Part shown: piece by piece, positions 1-5,993 of the stretch
Numbering within the stretch: position 1 is the first letter of the stretch
Layout of the letters: every line of letters starts with the position of its first letter
Assembly: GCA_902475825.1 (NCBI GenBank)
Contig: CABSBA010000056.1
Coordinates: 1-8,748 of the forward strand
Length of the DNA: 8,748 nucleotides
Reading direction: 5' to 3'
DNA from: an uncultured Collinsella sp.
Lineage (GTDB): Bacteria > Actinomycetota > Coriobacteriia > Coriobacteriales > Coriobacteriaceae
Notes under the pieces: generated by a model
Seen by the model: only the letters and a program-made list of their open reading frames with translations
Database searches by the model: none
What the model was told of the DNA's origin: nothing
Program-made: the position numbers and the translations under genes

Positions 1-58
1 TTTCGCCCGCTTTTACCATCGAAAGCGGCATGGCCGGCATCTGCGGTCCGCAAGACAT
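1..58 (-). CDS. feoA: FeoA-domain ferrous iron transport protein, N-terminal fragment
   Basis: Only the first 19 codons are in the window; the gene runs off the left edge. Reading leftward from ATG at 58-56 the protein begins MSCGPQMPAMPLSMVKAGE. The stretch PLSMVKAGE matches the usual opening of FeoA proteins, small cytoplasmic SH3-like proteins that work with the FeoB Fe(II) transporter. An AGGAG ribosome binding site lies 7 nt upstream of the ATG, which supports both the start and the reality of the gene. The upstream DNA holds a long inverted repeat (101-154) that could be a metal-dependent operator. The identification rests on a short N-terminus, so it is likely but not certain. A FeoA domain fused to another protein cannot be excluded. 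Confidence 0.6.
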   Translation of the reverse strand, partial: MSCGPQMPAMPLSMVKAGE

Positions 59-100
59 GAGTGGCTCCTAACGTCAGTTCGTCCTCAACATCGACGCGAT

Positions 101-154
101 AAAAGTTAACCACGTCTATGTTCGCTTTAGTAAACTAGCACGTGGTTAACTTTT
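101..154. promoter_or_regulatory. 15-bp perfect inverted repeat upstream of feoA (candidate operator)
   Basis: AAAAGTTAACCACGT (101-115) is repeated as its exact reverse complement at 140-154, with a 24-nt spacer. Each arm contains the palindrome GTTAAC, with centres 40 bp apart. The spacer holds a further small palindrome, TAGT-AA-ACTA (128-137). The element lies 43-96 nt upstream of the feoA start, where a promoter and operator are expected. DtxR/MntR-family metalloregulators bind palindromes with GGTTAACC-like cores, so an iron- or manganese-responsive site is a reasonable guess, but this is inference. Confidence 0.5.
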
Positions 155-201
155 TGGAAAGGGTCCTGTTCAGTTTTTCGAAAAAGTTTCCTATACGAAA
201 C

Positions 202-242
202 AAAACAAAAAGGCGCGGCAAAGGACCATCCTTTACCGCGCC
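202..242 (-). terminator. Rho-independent terminator of the HPr gene
   Basis: On the minus strand a 13-bp stem (GGCGCGGTAAAGG, 242-230, with CCTTTGCCGCGCC, 224-212) closes a 5-nt loop and is followed by TTTTTGTTTT. The only irregular pair is a U-G wobble on this strand, which would be a mismatch on the other strand, so the element is oriented for leftward transcripts. It begins 9 nt beyond the HPr stop codon. Confidence 0.9.
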
Positions 243-251
243 CTATCATGC

Positions 252-500
252 CTAGAGCGAGAGGTTTCTGATCGACGTGACGCAGGAGGCCTCATCCACA
301 CCCGAAACGCGGAAGATGATGTTCTCGCCGCACTCGCCGTAGAGAGCCATGAGGCCCATAACATCGCGGCCATCCGTGTGGCGATCGCCGATACTGACTG
401 ACACGTCGCTACGATGCTTGGCAATGATGTCATAGAGCAGCGCAACCGGGCGGGCATGTAATCCCAACGGATCTTTAATAGTCTTTGTAAACTCGACCAT
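252..500 (-). CDS. HPr-family phosphocarrier protein with Asp at position 46
   Basis: This 82-residue cytoplasmic protein is an HPr-type phosphocarrier of the PEP:sugar phosphotransferase system, which passes phosphate from Enzyme I to EIIA domains. The sequence LGLHARP places the phosphorylated histidine at residue 15, as in Bacillus subtilis HPr, and the alignment continues without gaps to DGRDVMGLMAL around residues 43-53. There the regulatory Ser46 of Gram-positive HPr is Asp, so HPr kinase could not modify it and the charge resembles Ser-phosphate. The ATG at 500 is chosen because GGGAGGGG precedes it closely and His falls at position 15; the reading frame stays open upstream through the aspS end without HPr similarity. 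Length is slightly short of the usual 85-88. It lies downstream of aspS but beyond a terminator, so it probably has its own promoter. It could be a paralogue with a regulatory role rather than the general PTS HPr. Confidence 0.88.
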   Translation of the reverse strand: MVEFTKTIKDPLGLHARPVALLYDIIAKHRSDVSVSIGDRHTDGRDVMGLMALYGECGENIIFRVSGVDEASCVTSIRNLSL

Positions 501-554
501 GTCCCCTCCCACGACATCGCACATTCGGCCGGCAAACCCAGCCACGTGGTAGTT

Positions 555-560
555 ATTGTA
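555..560 (-). promoter_or_regulatory. Possible -10 box of the HPr gene
   Basis: On the minus strand TACAAT lies about 55 nt upstream of the HPr ATG and just beyond the aspS terminator, which is where a promoter would be needed. No convincing -35 hexamer is seen 16-18 nt upstream. A CCACGTGG palindrome (542-549) follows directly downstream. Confidence 0.3.
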
Positions 561-585
561 CGTTACCGGCGCACCCCCGTCCCAT

Positions 586-620
586 AAAAAACGAGGGAAG
601 GCACGCGTCCTTCCCTCGTT
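586..620 (-). terminator. Rho-independent terminator of aspS
   Basis: On the minus strand a perfect 12-bp stem (AACGAGGGAAGG, 620-609, with CCTTCCCTCGTT, 601-590) closes a 7-nt loop and runs into TTTTT. It starts 23 nt after the aspS stop codon and separates aspS from the HPr gene. Confidence 0.92.
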
Positions 621-643
621 GTGGGCAATATGTAGTCGCTTGC

Positions 644-2431
644 CTACATCAGACGCAGGCTGACGTCCTTGAGCTGAGCGCCGGAAACGGCACTCGGGGC
701 GCCCGACATGAGGTCGGAGCCGCTGGCCGTCTTGGGGAACGCCATGACGTCGCGGATGGAGTCGGAGCCGGTGAGCAGCATGCACACGCGGTCCAGGCCC
801 AGAGCAAAACCGCCCATCGGGGGCGCACCAAACTTGAGCGCCTCCATGAGGAAGCCGAACTGCGACTCGGCGCGCTCCTCGGTAAAGCCCAGGAGCTTGA
901 GCATGGACATCTGCATCTCGGCGTTGTGGATACGCATACCGCCGCCGCCGGCCTCAAAGCCGTCCATGACAAAGTCGTAGGTGCAAGAACCGGCCGCCAA
1001 AGGATCGGCCTCGATCTTGGCGATGTCGGTCTCGGTCGGCAGGGTAAAGGGCTGATGCTCGGCAGCATAGGCCTTGCGGTCCTCATCCCAGTGGAACAGC
1101 GGGAAGTTGACGACCCACAGGAAGTCGTGGCCCTCGCGCTTGATCTCAAGTGCGTTGGCCATGTGGGAACGCATGCCGCCCAGAATCTCGTCAGAGAGCA
1201 GGCGCGGGCCGGCGGCGAACATCACAAGGTCGCCGGGCTCGACGTCCATGCGCTCGCGCAGAGCGGCCATCTCCTCGTCCGAGAAGAACTTGACGATGGG
1301 GCTGTTAATGGAGCCGTCCTCGCGAAAAGCGATCCAGGCCAGACCCTTGGCGCCAAACGTGGAGGCCACGCCGGCAAGCTTATCGATCTTGGCACGTGCC
1401 CAGGCACCGGCGCCCTTGGCGTTGATGGCCTTGACGACAGAACCCTCCTCGTTCGCGGCAGTCGCAAAGACCTTGAACTTGGAGTTGGCAAAGATGTCGG
1501 TCAGGTCGACCAGGTGCATGCCATAGCGGGTATCGGGCTTGTCGGAGCCATAGGTGTCCATGGCCTCCCAGTAGTTCATGCGACGCAGCGGCGTGGGCAT
1601 CTCGACGCCCATGCGGCCGAAGGCATCGGACAGAACTTCCTCGAGCGCGCTCATGACGTCGTTCTGGTCCACGAAGGACATCTCGATATCGACCTGGGTG
1701 AACTCGGGCTGGCGGTCGGCGCGCAGGTCCTCGTCGCGGAAGCACTTGGCAACCTGGTAGTAGCGCTCGACGCCACCGACCATGAGCAGCTGCTTCAGGA
1801 GCTGCGGGGACTGCGGCAGGGCGTAGAAGTTACCCGGCTGAATACGGCTGGGAACGATGAAGTCGCGGGCGCCCTCGGGCGTGGACTTGAACAGGGAGGG
1901 CGTCTCGACCTCCATGAACTCACGGTTGTGCAGCGCCTCGCGAATGGCAAAGGTGAAGTCGGAGCGCAGCTTGAGGTTGGCCATCATCTCGGGACGACGA
2001 AGGTCCAGATAGCGATAGCGCAGGCGGGTGTCCTCGCTGGTCTCGATGCCGTCCTCGATCTGGAACGGCGGGGTGACGGACGTGTTGAGCACCTCGGCGT
2101 GGTCGGTCAGGACCTCGATCTCGCCGGTCGCGAGCTTAGTGTTGGTGGTCTCCTCGCCACGGGCGCGCACGACGCCGTGGATCTTGATGGGCCACTCGGG
2201 ACGCATGGTCTCGGCGATCTTAAAGGCATCGCCGTCGGAGTGCTCGGGGTCGAAGGTGAGCTGCGTGATGCCCTCGCGGTCGCGAAGGTCGCAGAAGATG
2301 AGGCCGCCGTGGTCGCGGCGACGGCTCACCCAACCGGTGAGGGTGACCTCTTCGCCCACGTTCTCGAAGCGAAGCTCGCCGCAGGTACGGGTGTGCATGG
2401 AATGCTCATCGATGGGACGGGTCTGGCTCAT
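644..2431 (-). CDS. aspS: Aspartyl-tRNA synthetase
   Basis: This is a full-length 595-residue bacterial-type class IIb synthetase that charges tRNA-Asp with aspartate in the cytoplasm. The N-terminal OB-fold anticodon-binding domain is visible (GWVSRRRDHGGLIFCDLRDREG). Then come the class II core with RYRYLDLRRP, the flipping loop region TPEGARDF, FYALPQSPQLLKQ, motif 2 (CFRDEDLRADRQPEFTQ) and, near the C-terminus, motif 3 (GGFALGLDRVCMLL). The middle insertion (about 285-430) fits the GAD domain of bacterial AspRS. The ATG at 2431 is preceded by AAGGAGG with 9 nt spacing. The leader carries a bulged hairpin directly before that site (2453-2494), and a terminator follows the gene. Long open frames on the opposite strand here are shadows of this coding sequence. 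Confidence 0.98.
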   Translation of the reverse strand: MSQTRPIDEHSMHTRTCGELRFENVGEEVTLTGWVSRRRDHGGLIFCDLRDREGITQLTFDPEHSDGDAFKIAETMRPEWPIKIHGVVRARGEETTNTKLATGEIEVLTDHAEVLNTSVTPPFQIEDGIETSEDTRLRYRYLDLRRPEMMANLKLRSDFTFAIREALHNREFMEVETPSLFKSTPEGARDFIVPSRIQPGNFYALPQSPQLLKQLLMVGGVERYYQVAKCFRDEDLRADRQPEFTQVDIEMSFVDQNDVMSALEEVLSDAFGRMGVEMPTPLRRMNYWEAMDTYGSDKPDTRYGMHLVDLTDIFANSKFKVFATAANEEGSVVKAINAKGAGAWARAKIDKLAGVASTFGAKGLAWIAFREDGSINSPIVKFFSDEEMAALRERMDVEPGDLVMFAAGPRLLSDEILGGMRSHMANALEIKREGHDFLWVVNFPLFHWDEDRKAYAAEHQPFTLPTETDIAKIEADPLAAGSCTYDFVMDGFEAGGGGMRIHNAEMQMSMLKLLGFTEERAESQFGFLMEALKFGAPPMGGFALGLDRVCMLLTGSDSIRDVMAFPKTASGSDLMSGAPSAVSGAQLKDVSLRLM

Positions 2432-2452
2432 ACCAGTGATCCTCCTTTATGG

Positions 2453-2494
2453 ATCTGTGCCGCCCCGTGTCGTTCCGGGCGGCGTCGTACAGAT
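2453..2494 (-). promoter_or_regulatory. Bulged hairpin in the aspS leader next to the ribosome binding site
   Basis: ATCTGT plus GCCGCCC (2453-2465) pair with GGGCGGC (2477-2483) and ACAGAT (2489-2494), making a 13-bp stem with a 5-nt bulge and an 11-nt loop. Read on the aspS strand, the bulge is ACGAC and the same pentamer occurs in the loop. The stem ends 6 nt before the AAGGAGG ribosome binding site (2441-2447). No T-run follows and no T-box consensus is seen, so it is not an obvious terminator or T-box. A translational control structure is possible. Confidence 0.4.
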
Positions 2495-2687
2495 TTGCCC
2501 AGCCTGCGTAAACCGCGCAGCCAGACACGGCGTTCTATCTTATCGCACCCGCGTCGATGTGCCGCGAAAAAGTAACTCTTGCCCAAAGACTTGACGGAGA
2601 CGAAACAATTGACGCGGCCTGGCCGTCGCCAAGGCGCGCCGCGTGCGACAATGTGCCCCAATACAACTGCACTCGGAAAGGCCCGTC

Positions 2688-3323
2688 ATGACCGCACGCC
2701 TCATCGTTATGGATATCGACTCCACGCTCATCAACCAGGAAGTCATCGACCTGTTGGGCGAGGAGGCCGGCGTGGGCGAGCAAGTTGCACAGATCACCGA
2801 ACGCGCCATGCGCGGCGAGCTTGACTTTAAGCAGGCGCTCGAGGAGCGCGTGGGGCTGCTTGCCGGCCTGGATGAGAGCGTGTTCGAACGCACCTTTGCG
2901 CGCGTGACGTTTACCCCCGGCGCGTTGGAGCTTGTGCGATCGGCGCACTGCAAGGGCTGGAAGGTCGGCGTGGTAAGCGGTGGCTTCCACGAGGTCGCCG
3001 ACAAGATCGTGGCCGCCGCGGGCATCGACTTTTGCCTCGCTAACCGCCTGGAGGTCGTGGACGGCAGGCTCACCGGCAAGCTGGCGGCAAACATTGTGAC
3101 CAAGGAATCCAAGCTCATCCAGCTGTTGGATTGGGCAGTTGAGTGCGGTGTCGACATGGCACACACCGTGGCAATCGGCGACGGCGCCAACGACATCCCC
3201 ATGATTCAGGCCGCGGGCACGGGCATCGCGTTTTGCGCCAAGCCCAAGACGCGCGAAGCCGCCCCGTTTGCCATCGACGAGCGCAACCTGATGCTCGCCA
3301 TGGACATCATCCTGCGCGACTAG
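2688..3323 (+). CDS. serB: Phosphoserine phosphatase
   Basis: This 211-residue haloacid dehalogenase-fold enzyme hydrolyses O-phosphoserine to serine, the last step of serine biosynthesis. All family motifs are present: DIDST at 9-13 (nucleophile Asp9 and acid Asp11), VVSGG around Ser97, catalytic Lys142 in SKL, and GDGANDIPM at 164-172 for magnesium binding. The helical cap domain lies between motifs 1 and 2 (QALEERVGLLAGL). ATG at 2688 is chosen because CGGAAAGG stands 6 nt upstream and the protein then starts just before the nucleophile motif; an in-frame GTG at 2643 has no such support. It lacks the N-terminal ACT domain of longer SerB proteins. It is divergent from aspS, and no clear intrinsic terminator follows it. 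Confidence 0.94.
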   Translation: MTARLIVMDIDSTLINQEVIDLLGEEAGVGEQVAQITERAMRGELDFKQALEERVGLLAGLDESVFERTFARVTFTPGALELVRSAHCKGWKVGVVSGGFHEVADKIVAAAGIDFCLANRLEVVDGRLTGKLAANIVTKESKLIQLLDWAVECGVDMAHTVAIGDGANDIPMIQAAGTGIAFCAKPKTREAAPFAIDERNLMLAMDIILRD

Positions 3324-3359
3324 CCGATCCGTCTAACAATTGAATCAGTCTGTCCTATA

Positions 3360-3393
3360 GTTTCCGAACAATTTTGTCTTAGTGTTCGGAAAC
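3360..3393. promoter_or_regulatory. 11-bp perfect inverted repeat in the larB promoter region (candidate operator)
   Basis: GTTTCCGAACA (3360-3370) and TGTTCGGAAAC (3383-3393) are exact reverse complements around a 12-nt AT-rich spacer. The right arm overlaps the best -35 candidate of larB, the position expected for a repressor site. The TetR-family gene at the end of this operon is the obvious candidate ligand. No T-run follows, so it is not a convincing serB terminator. Confidence 0.55.
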
Positions 3394-3414
3394 ATACCCT
3401 TTGAGTGCTAGACT
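3385..3414 (+). promoter_or_regulatory. Probable larB promoter with extended -10
   Basis: TGCTAGACT (3406-3414) gives an extended -10 element; an 18-nt spacer separates TAGACT from a TTCGGA -35 candidate (3385-3390) inside the right arm of the inverted repeat. The -35 match is weak, which would suit an activated or repressed promoter. Confidence 0.4.
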
Positions 3415-3437
3415 TTGCACCGTCGAAGGGAACATAT

Positions 3438-4220
3438 ATGGATAAGCGAGATCTTGAGCAATTGCTGAGCGATGTTGCCGACGGAGCAGTCGCCCCGGCT
3501 GTCGCCCTTACGCGCATCCAGACGGCGCCAACCGCCGACCTGGGTTTTGCACAGCTCGATCTTTCGCGCGGGGTGCGCCAGGGAGCCGGCGAGGTTGTCT
3601 ACGGCGCCGGTAAAACCGCCGAGCAGGTTGCCGCCATTATCGAAGCACTGCGCGATGCCGGCCAGGAGCGCATCCTGGTCACGCGCCTGGACGCCGAAAA
3701 GGCAGCCCGCACCTCGGAGCTCCTCGACAACGGCATCGACCTGGGATATGCCCCGGACGCACAGCTCGCCCTCGTGGGAGGCAAGCCCTCCCCCACCGGC
3801 AACGGACGCATCGTCGTCGCCTGCGCCGGCACGAGCGACCTGCCCGTCGCCGAGGAAGCCGCATTGACGGCCGAGTTCTATGGCAACGAGGTCGACCGCC
3901 TCTACGACGTGGGTGTCGCCGGCCTGCACCGTCTGCTCGCGCATGCCGAGGAGCTTGCCCAGGCACAGGTGGTCATCGCCATTGCCGGCATGGAGGGCGC
4001 ACTGACGAGCGTTGTCGGCGGCCTGGTGAGCTGTCCGGTCATCGCCGTTCCCACCAGCGTGGGTTACGGCGCGAGCTTTGGTGGCGTAGCCGCGCTACTC
4101 GCCATGCTCAACTCCTGCGCCAGCGGCGTTTCGGTCGTCAATATCGACAACGGCTTTGGTGCCGCCTACCAGGCAAGTCTTATCAACCATCTGAGCGCCG
4201 GCACACCCCGCGCCCGTTAA
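3438..4220 (+). CDS. larB: Pyridinium-3,5-biscarboxylic acid mononucleotide synthase LarB
   Basis: LarB makes the first committed intermediate of the nickel-pincer nucleotide: it carboxylates nicotinic acid adenine dinucleotide and splits the phosphoanhydride, giving the dicarboxylated mononucleotide and AMP. The 260-residue protein has the AIR-carboxylase (PurE)-like C-terminal domain typical of LarB, including GRIVVACAGTSDLPVAEEA (124-142), AGMEGAL, VGYGASFGG and the end motif SCASGVSVVNIDNGFGAA with Cys227, matching the catalytic cysteine of characterised LarB. Length fits the family (about 250). ATG at 3438 follows GAAGGGA by 6 nt, better than an upstream in-frame GTG at 3405. The stop codon overlaps the ribosome binding site of larC, so the two are cotranscribed. 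An 11-bp inverted repeat lies in the promoter region. Confidence 0.95.
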   Translation: MDKRDLEQLLSDVADGAVAPAVALTRIQTAPTADLGFAQLDLSRGVRQGAGEVVYGAGKTAEQVAAIIEALRDAGQERILVTRLDAEKAARTSELLDNGIDLGYAPDAQLALVGGKPSPTGNGRIVVACAGTSDLPVAEEAALTAEFYGNEVDRLYDVGVAGLHRLLAHAEELAQAQVVIAIAGMEGALTSVVGGLVSCPVIAVPTSVGYGASFGGVAALLAMLNSCASGVSVVNIDNGFGAAYQASLINHLSAGTPRAR

Positions 4221-4230
4221 GGAGCATTCC

Positions 4231-5148
4231 ATGTCCAACCATCAGCATACGCTTATCATCGACGGCACCTCGGGCATCAGCGGCGATATGACCGTCGCGG
4301 CCCTGCTCGACCTGGGCGCCAGCGAGGAGCACCTGCGTGAACAGCTCGCCACGCTGCCGGTCGACGGCTTTGAGATTGCCGTGACGCGCGTAAACAAGCA
4401 TGGCATCGACGCCTGCGATTTCGACGTCCGGCTTGCAGAGGAGCTCGAGAACCACGATCACGATATGGCCTGGCTCTACGGCAACGAAGCAGCTGCCAAA
4501 CACACGCACGAGCATGAGCACCACCATCATGACCATAGCGAGCACGAACACGAGCACTGCCACGATCATGATCATGAGGCCCACGGTCATGGCCACGAGG
4601 GTCACCATCACGCCCACCACCATCACCACCGTTCTTTGGCGGATGTCACCGCCATCATCGATGGCTCACAGCTAAGCGATGGTGCCAAGCGTCGTGCCCT
4701 CGCCATTTTTTCCGTACTCGCTGATGCCGAGGCAAAGGCTCACGGCAAAACGCCCGACACCGTCCTGTTTCACGAGGTGGGCGCCGTCGACTCCATCGTC
4801 GACGTCTGCTCTGTCGCCATCTGCCTCGACGACCTTGGTATTGAGGACATCGTGGTCGAGTCGCTCTCCGAGGGTCACGGCACCATCCACTGTGCCCACG
4901 GCCTCATGCCCATTCCCGTCCCCGCTGTCGTCAACCTGTGCCAGGCGGGCAATATCGCCCTCACGCCTGCGCCGGTCGCCGGCGAGCTCGTGACGCCCAC
5001 GGGCGCCGCCATCGTCGCCGCGCTGCGCACGTCCGACCAACTGCCCTCACGCTACCGCATCGAAGCCGTCGGCTACGGCGCCGGCAAACGCCCCTACGAA
5101 GGTTGCTCCGGTACGCTCCGCTGCCTGCTCGTTCACGCGGACGCATAG
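4231..5148 (+). CDS. larC: LarC nickel-insertion protein, short form lacking the C-terminal domain
   Basis: LarC inserts nickel into the dithio-carboxylated pyridinium mononucleotide, the last step of NPN cofactor synthesis. The 305-residue product shows the N-terminal family pattern (LIIDGTSGISGDMTVAALLDLGA), a very His-rich segment (25 His in residues 91-133) suited to nickel storage or delivery, then VLFHEVGAVDSIVD, GHGTIHCAHG-PIPVPA, ELVTPTGAAI and GYGAGKR near the end. Usual LarC is about 400-420 residues, with a C-terminal domain that binds CTP; in L. plantarum the two halves (LarC1/LarC2) are joined by ribosomal frameshifting. Here the frame closes at 5148 and tetR starts 2 nt later, so no second half follows in any frame. 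TAAGGAG gives a strong ribosome binding site 6 nt before the ATG. Whether the short form is active alone or needs a separate LarC2 cannot be told from the window. Confidence 0.93.
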   Translation: MSNHQHTLIIDGTSGISGDMTVAALLDLGASEEHLREQLATLPVDGFEIAVTRVNKHGIDACDFDVRLAEELENHDHDMAWLYGNEAAAKHTHEHEHHHHDHSEHEHEHCHDHDHEAHGHGHEGHHHAHHHHHRSLADVTAIIDGSQLSDGAKRRALAIFSVLADAEAKAHGKTPDTVLFHEVGAVDSIVDVCSVAICLDDLGIEDIVVESLSEGHGTIHCAHGLMPIPVPAVVNLCQAGNIALTPAPVAGELVTPTGAAIVAALRTSDQLPSRYRIEAVGYGAGKRPYEGCSGTLRCLLVHADA

Positions 5149-5150
5149 CC

Positions 5151-5690
5151 ATGGATGCCCGCAAGGCAAAAAGCCGCGCTGCCATCGTTACGGCGTTCTC
5201 CGAGCTCCTGTGCGAGAAAGACTACGGCAAGATCACCGTCGGCGACATCATCGCTCGTGCCCACGTAGGTCGGGCCACGTTCTACGGGCTCTTCAAGAGC
5301 AAAGATGACCTGCTCGCTGAGCTCGTGCGCGATATCTGCACCCATGCCCTCGACGATGACGGTACGCCCCTCGATGACCCACTCGTACAGGTCGAGCATA
5401 TCCTCAACAACCTCTGGAATCGTCGGCAGGGTGTACGGGCACTGGTAGCCGGCGCCGGCTCACGCGTCTTCGCCGACTGCTTACGCAAGACCATCATGTC
5501 ACGAGCAGCCGAAACCGTGCCCGTCGACCCCTCAGGCCCCGCCGGCACCATGGACCGAAGCTTCCTACTACACCACATAGCCTCAAGCTTTGTAGGAATG
5601 GTCCAATGGTGGGCCTGGCACAATTTCCAAGCAGATAAAGACGACGTAGCCAAAGACTACCTCTCAGCCATAAAGCCCCTCTTCACCTAA
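5151..5690 (+). CDS. TetR/AcrR-family transcriptional regulator of the lar locus (inferred)
   Basis: The 179-residue protein has an N-terminal TetR helix-turn-helix: AIVTAFSELL as the first helix, then KITVGDIIARAHVGRATFYGLFKSKDDLL (27-55), with the family hallmark of an aromatic pair FY followed by F and K. The C-terminal half, which would bind the ligand, is not recognised in detail; it contains LLHHIASSFVGMVQWW (139-154), typical of the dimerisation helices. The ATG lies 2 nt after the larC stop, without a clear ribosome binding site, so translation is probably coupled to larC. Being the last gene of larBC, it likely controls this locus; the characterised lar regulator of lactobacilli, LarR, is instead of the Crp-Fnr family. 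The last 120 bases use more A/T-ending codons than the rest. The effector (lactate or a nickel-related signal) is unknown. Confidence 0.85.
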   Translation: MDARKAKSRAAIVTAFSELLCEKDYGKITVGDIIARAHVGRATFYGLFKSKDDLLAELVRDICTHALDDDGTPLDDPLVQVEHILNNLWNRRQGVRALVAGAGSRVFADCLRKTIMSRAAETVPVDPSGPAGTMDRSFLLHHIASSFVGMVQWWAWHNFQADKDDVAKDYLSAIKPLFT

Positions 5691-5846
5691 GTAAGAAGCT
5701 CATCCCAAATCATCGACCCAACGCAGGGCTCCGCGCACCCCAAAGTGTCACTCGCGCCTCAACGCCCCCACCAGCAACAAGCCCCTCCCATCCAAATTCA
5801 GATATATATGTTGGGTTGCTTGCTCGAGCGCAGCAAAGACCCCGCA
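5691..5846. other. Intergenic stretch between tetR and the long hairpin; no gene seen
   Basis: There is no credible reading frame. It contains a run of CA-rich sequence, an AT-rich GATATATATG (5801-5810) and a small imperfect hairpin, TTGCT-GCTCGAGC-AGCAA (5816-5836). None has a clear function. Confidence 0.5.
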
Positions 5847-5971
5847 GCCGTCCGCATGGGGTAACTTCCCAGCGTACTCCGCAGGACGAAAGAACCCCCG
5901 CCGCACGAAGTGCGCAGCGGGGGTTCTTTCATGTCCGAGGACGCGCTGGGAAGTTACCCCATGCGGACGGC
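5847..5971. terminator. Long two-tier hairpin, probable bidirectional terminator between tetR and larD (copy A of a repeat)
   Basis: Outer arms of 28 bp (5847-5874 and 5944-5971) are exact reverse complements. Inside them GAAAGAACCCCCGC (5888-5901) pairs perfectly with GCGGGGGTTCTTTC (5917-5930), and at the tip CGCAC-GAA-GTGCG (5902-5914) forms a 5-bp stem with a GAA loop, plus a CA bulge (5915-5916). The inner part has an A-tract, GC stem and T-tract on both strands, as in bidirectional terminators, and it sits between two convergent genes, 22 nt beyond the larD stop. The tip and the preceding CTCCGCAGGACG recur at the right end of the window. Confidence 0.8.
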
Positions 5972-5993
5972 GGACAACCTATGTAGCCTCAGA

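Noticed and set aside
174..185. TTTTTCGAAAAA palindrome downstream of the HPr terminator
   Set aside because: Short AT palindrome with no GC stem; a strong terminator already lies beside it and no separate role can be argued.
501..785. Extension of the HPr frame upstream to 785
   Set aside because: It would overlap the aspS 3' end and run through its terminator; the start at 500 has a ribosome binding site and places His at 15.
926..2575. Open frame of 549 codons on the plus strand opposite aspS
   Set aside because: It lies antisense to an unmistakable aspartyl-tRNA synthetase, has biased Gly/Val/Leu/Asp/His composition typical of a complementary-frame shadow, and shows no recognisable domain.
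2432..2600. T-box riboswitch upstream of aspS
   Set aside because: No T-box consensus (AGGGTGG-ACCGCG) and no terminator/antiterminator pair with a T-run is present; only the bulged hairpin is supported.
3360..3393. Intrinsic terminator of serB
   Set aside because: The stem pairs well but no T-run follows on the plus strand, and its position over the larB -35 fits an operator better.
5100..5200. Programmed frameshift extending larC into a second half, as in lactobacilli
   Set aside because: The frames after 5148 encode the TetR helix-turn-helix protein or nothing LarC-like, so a shift could not add the CTP-binding domain.
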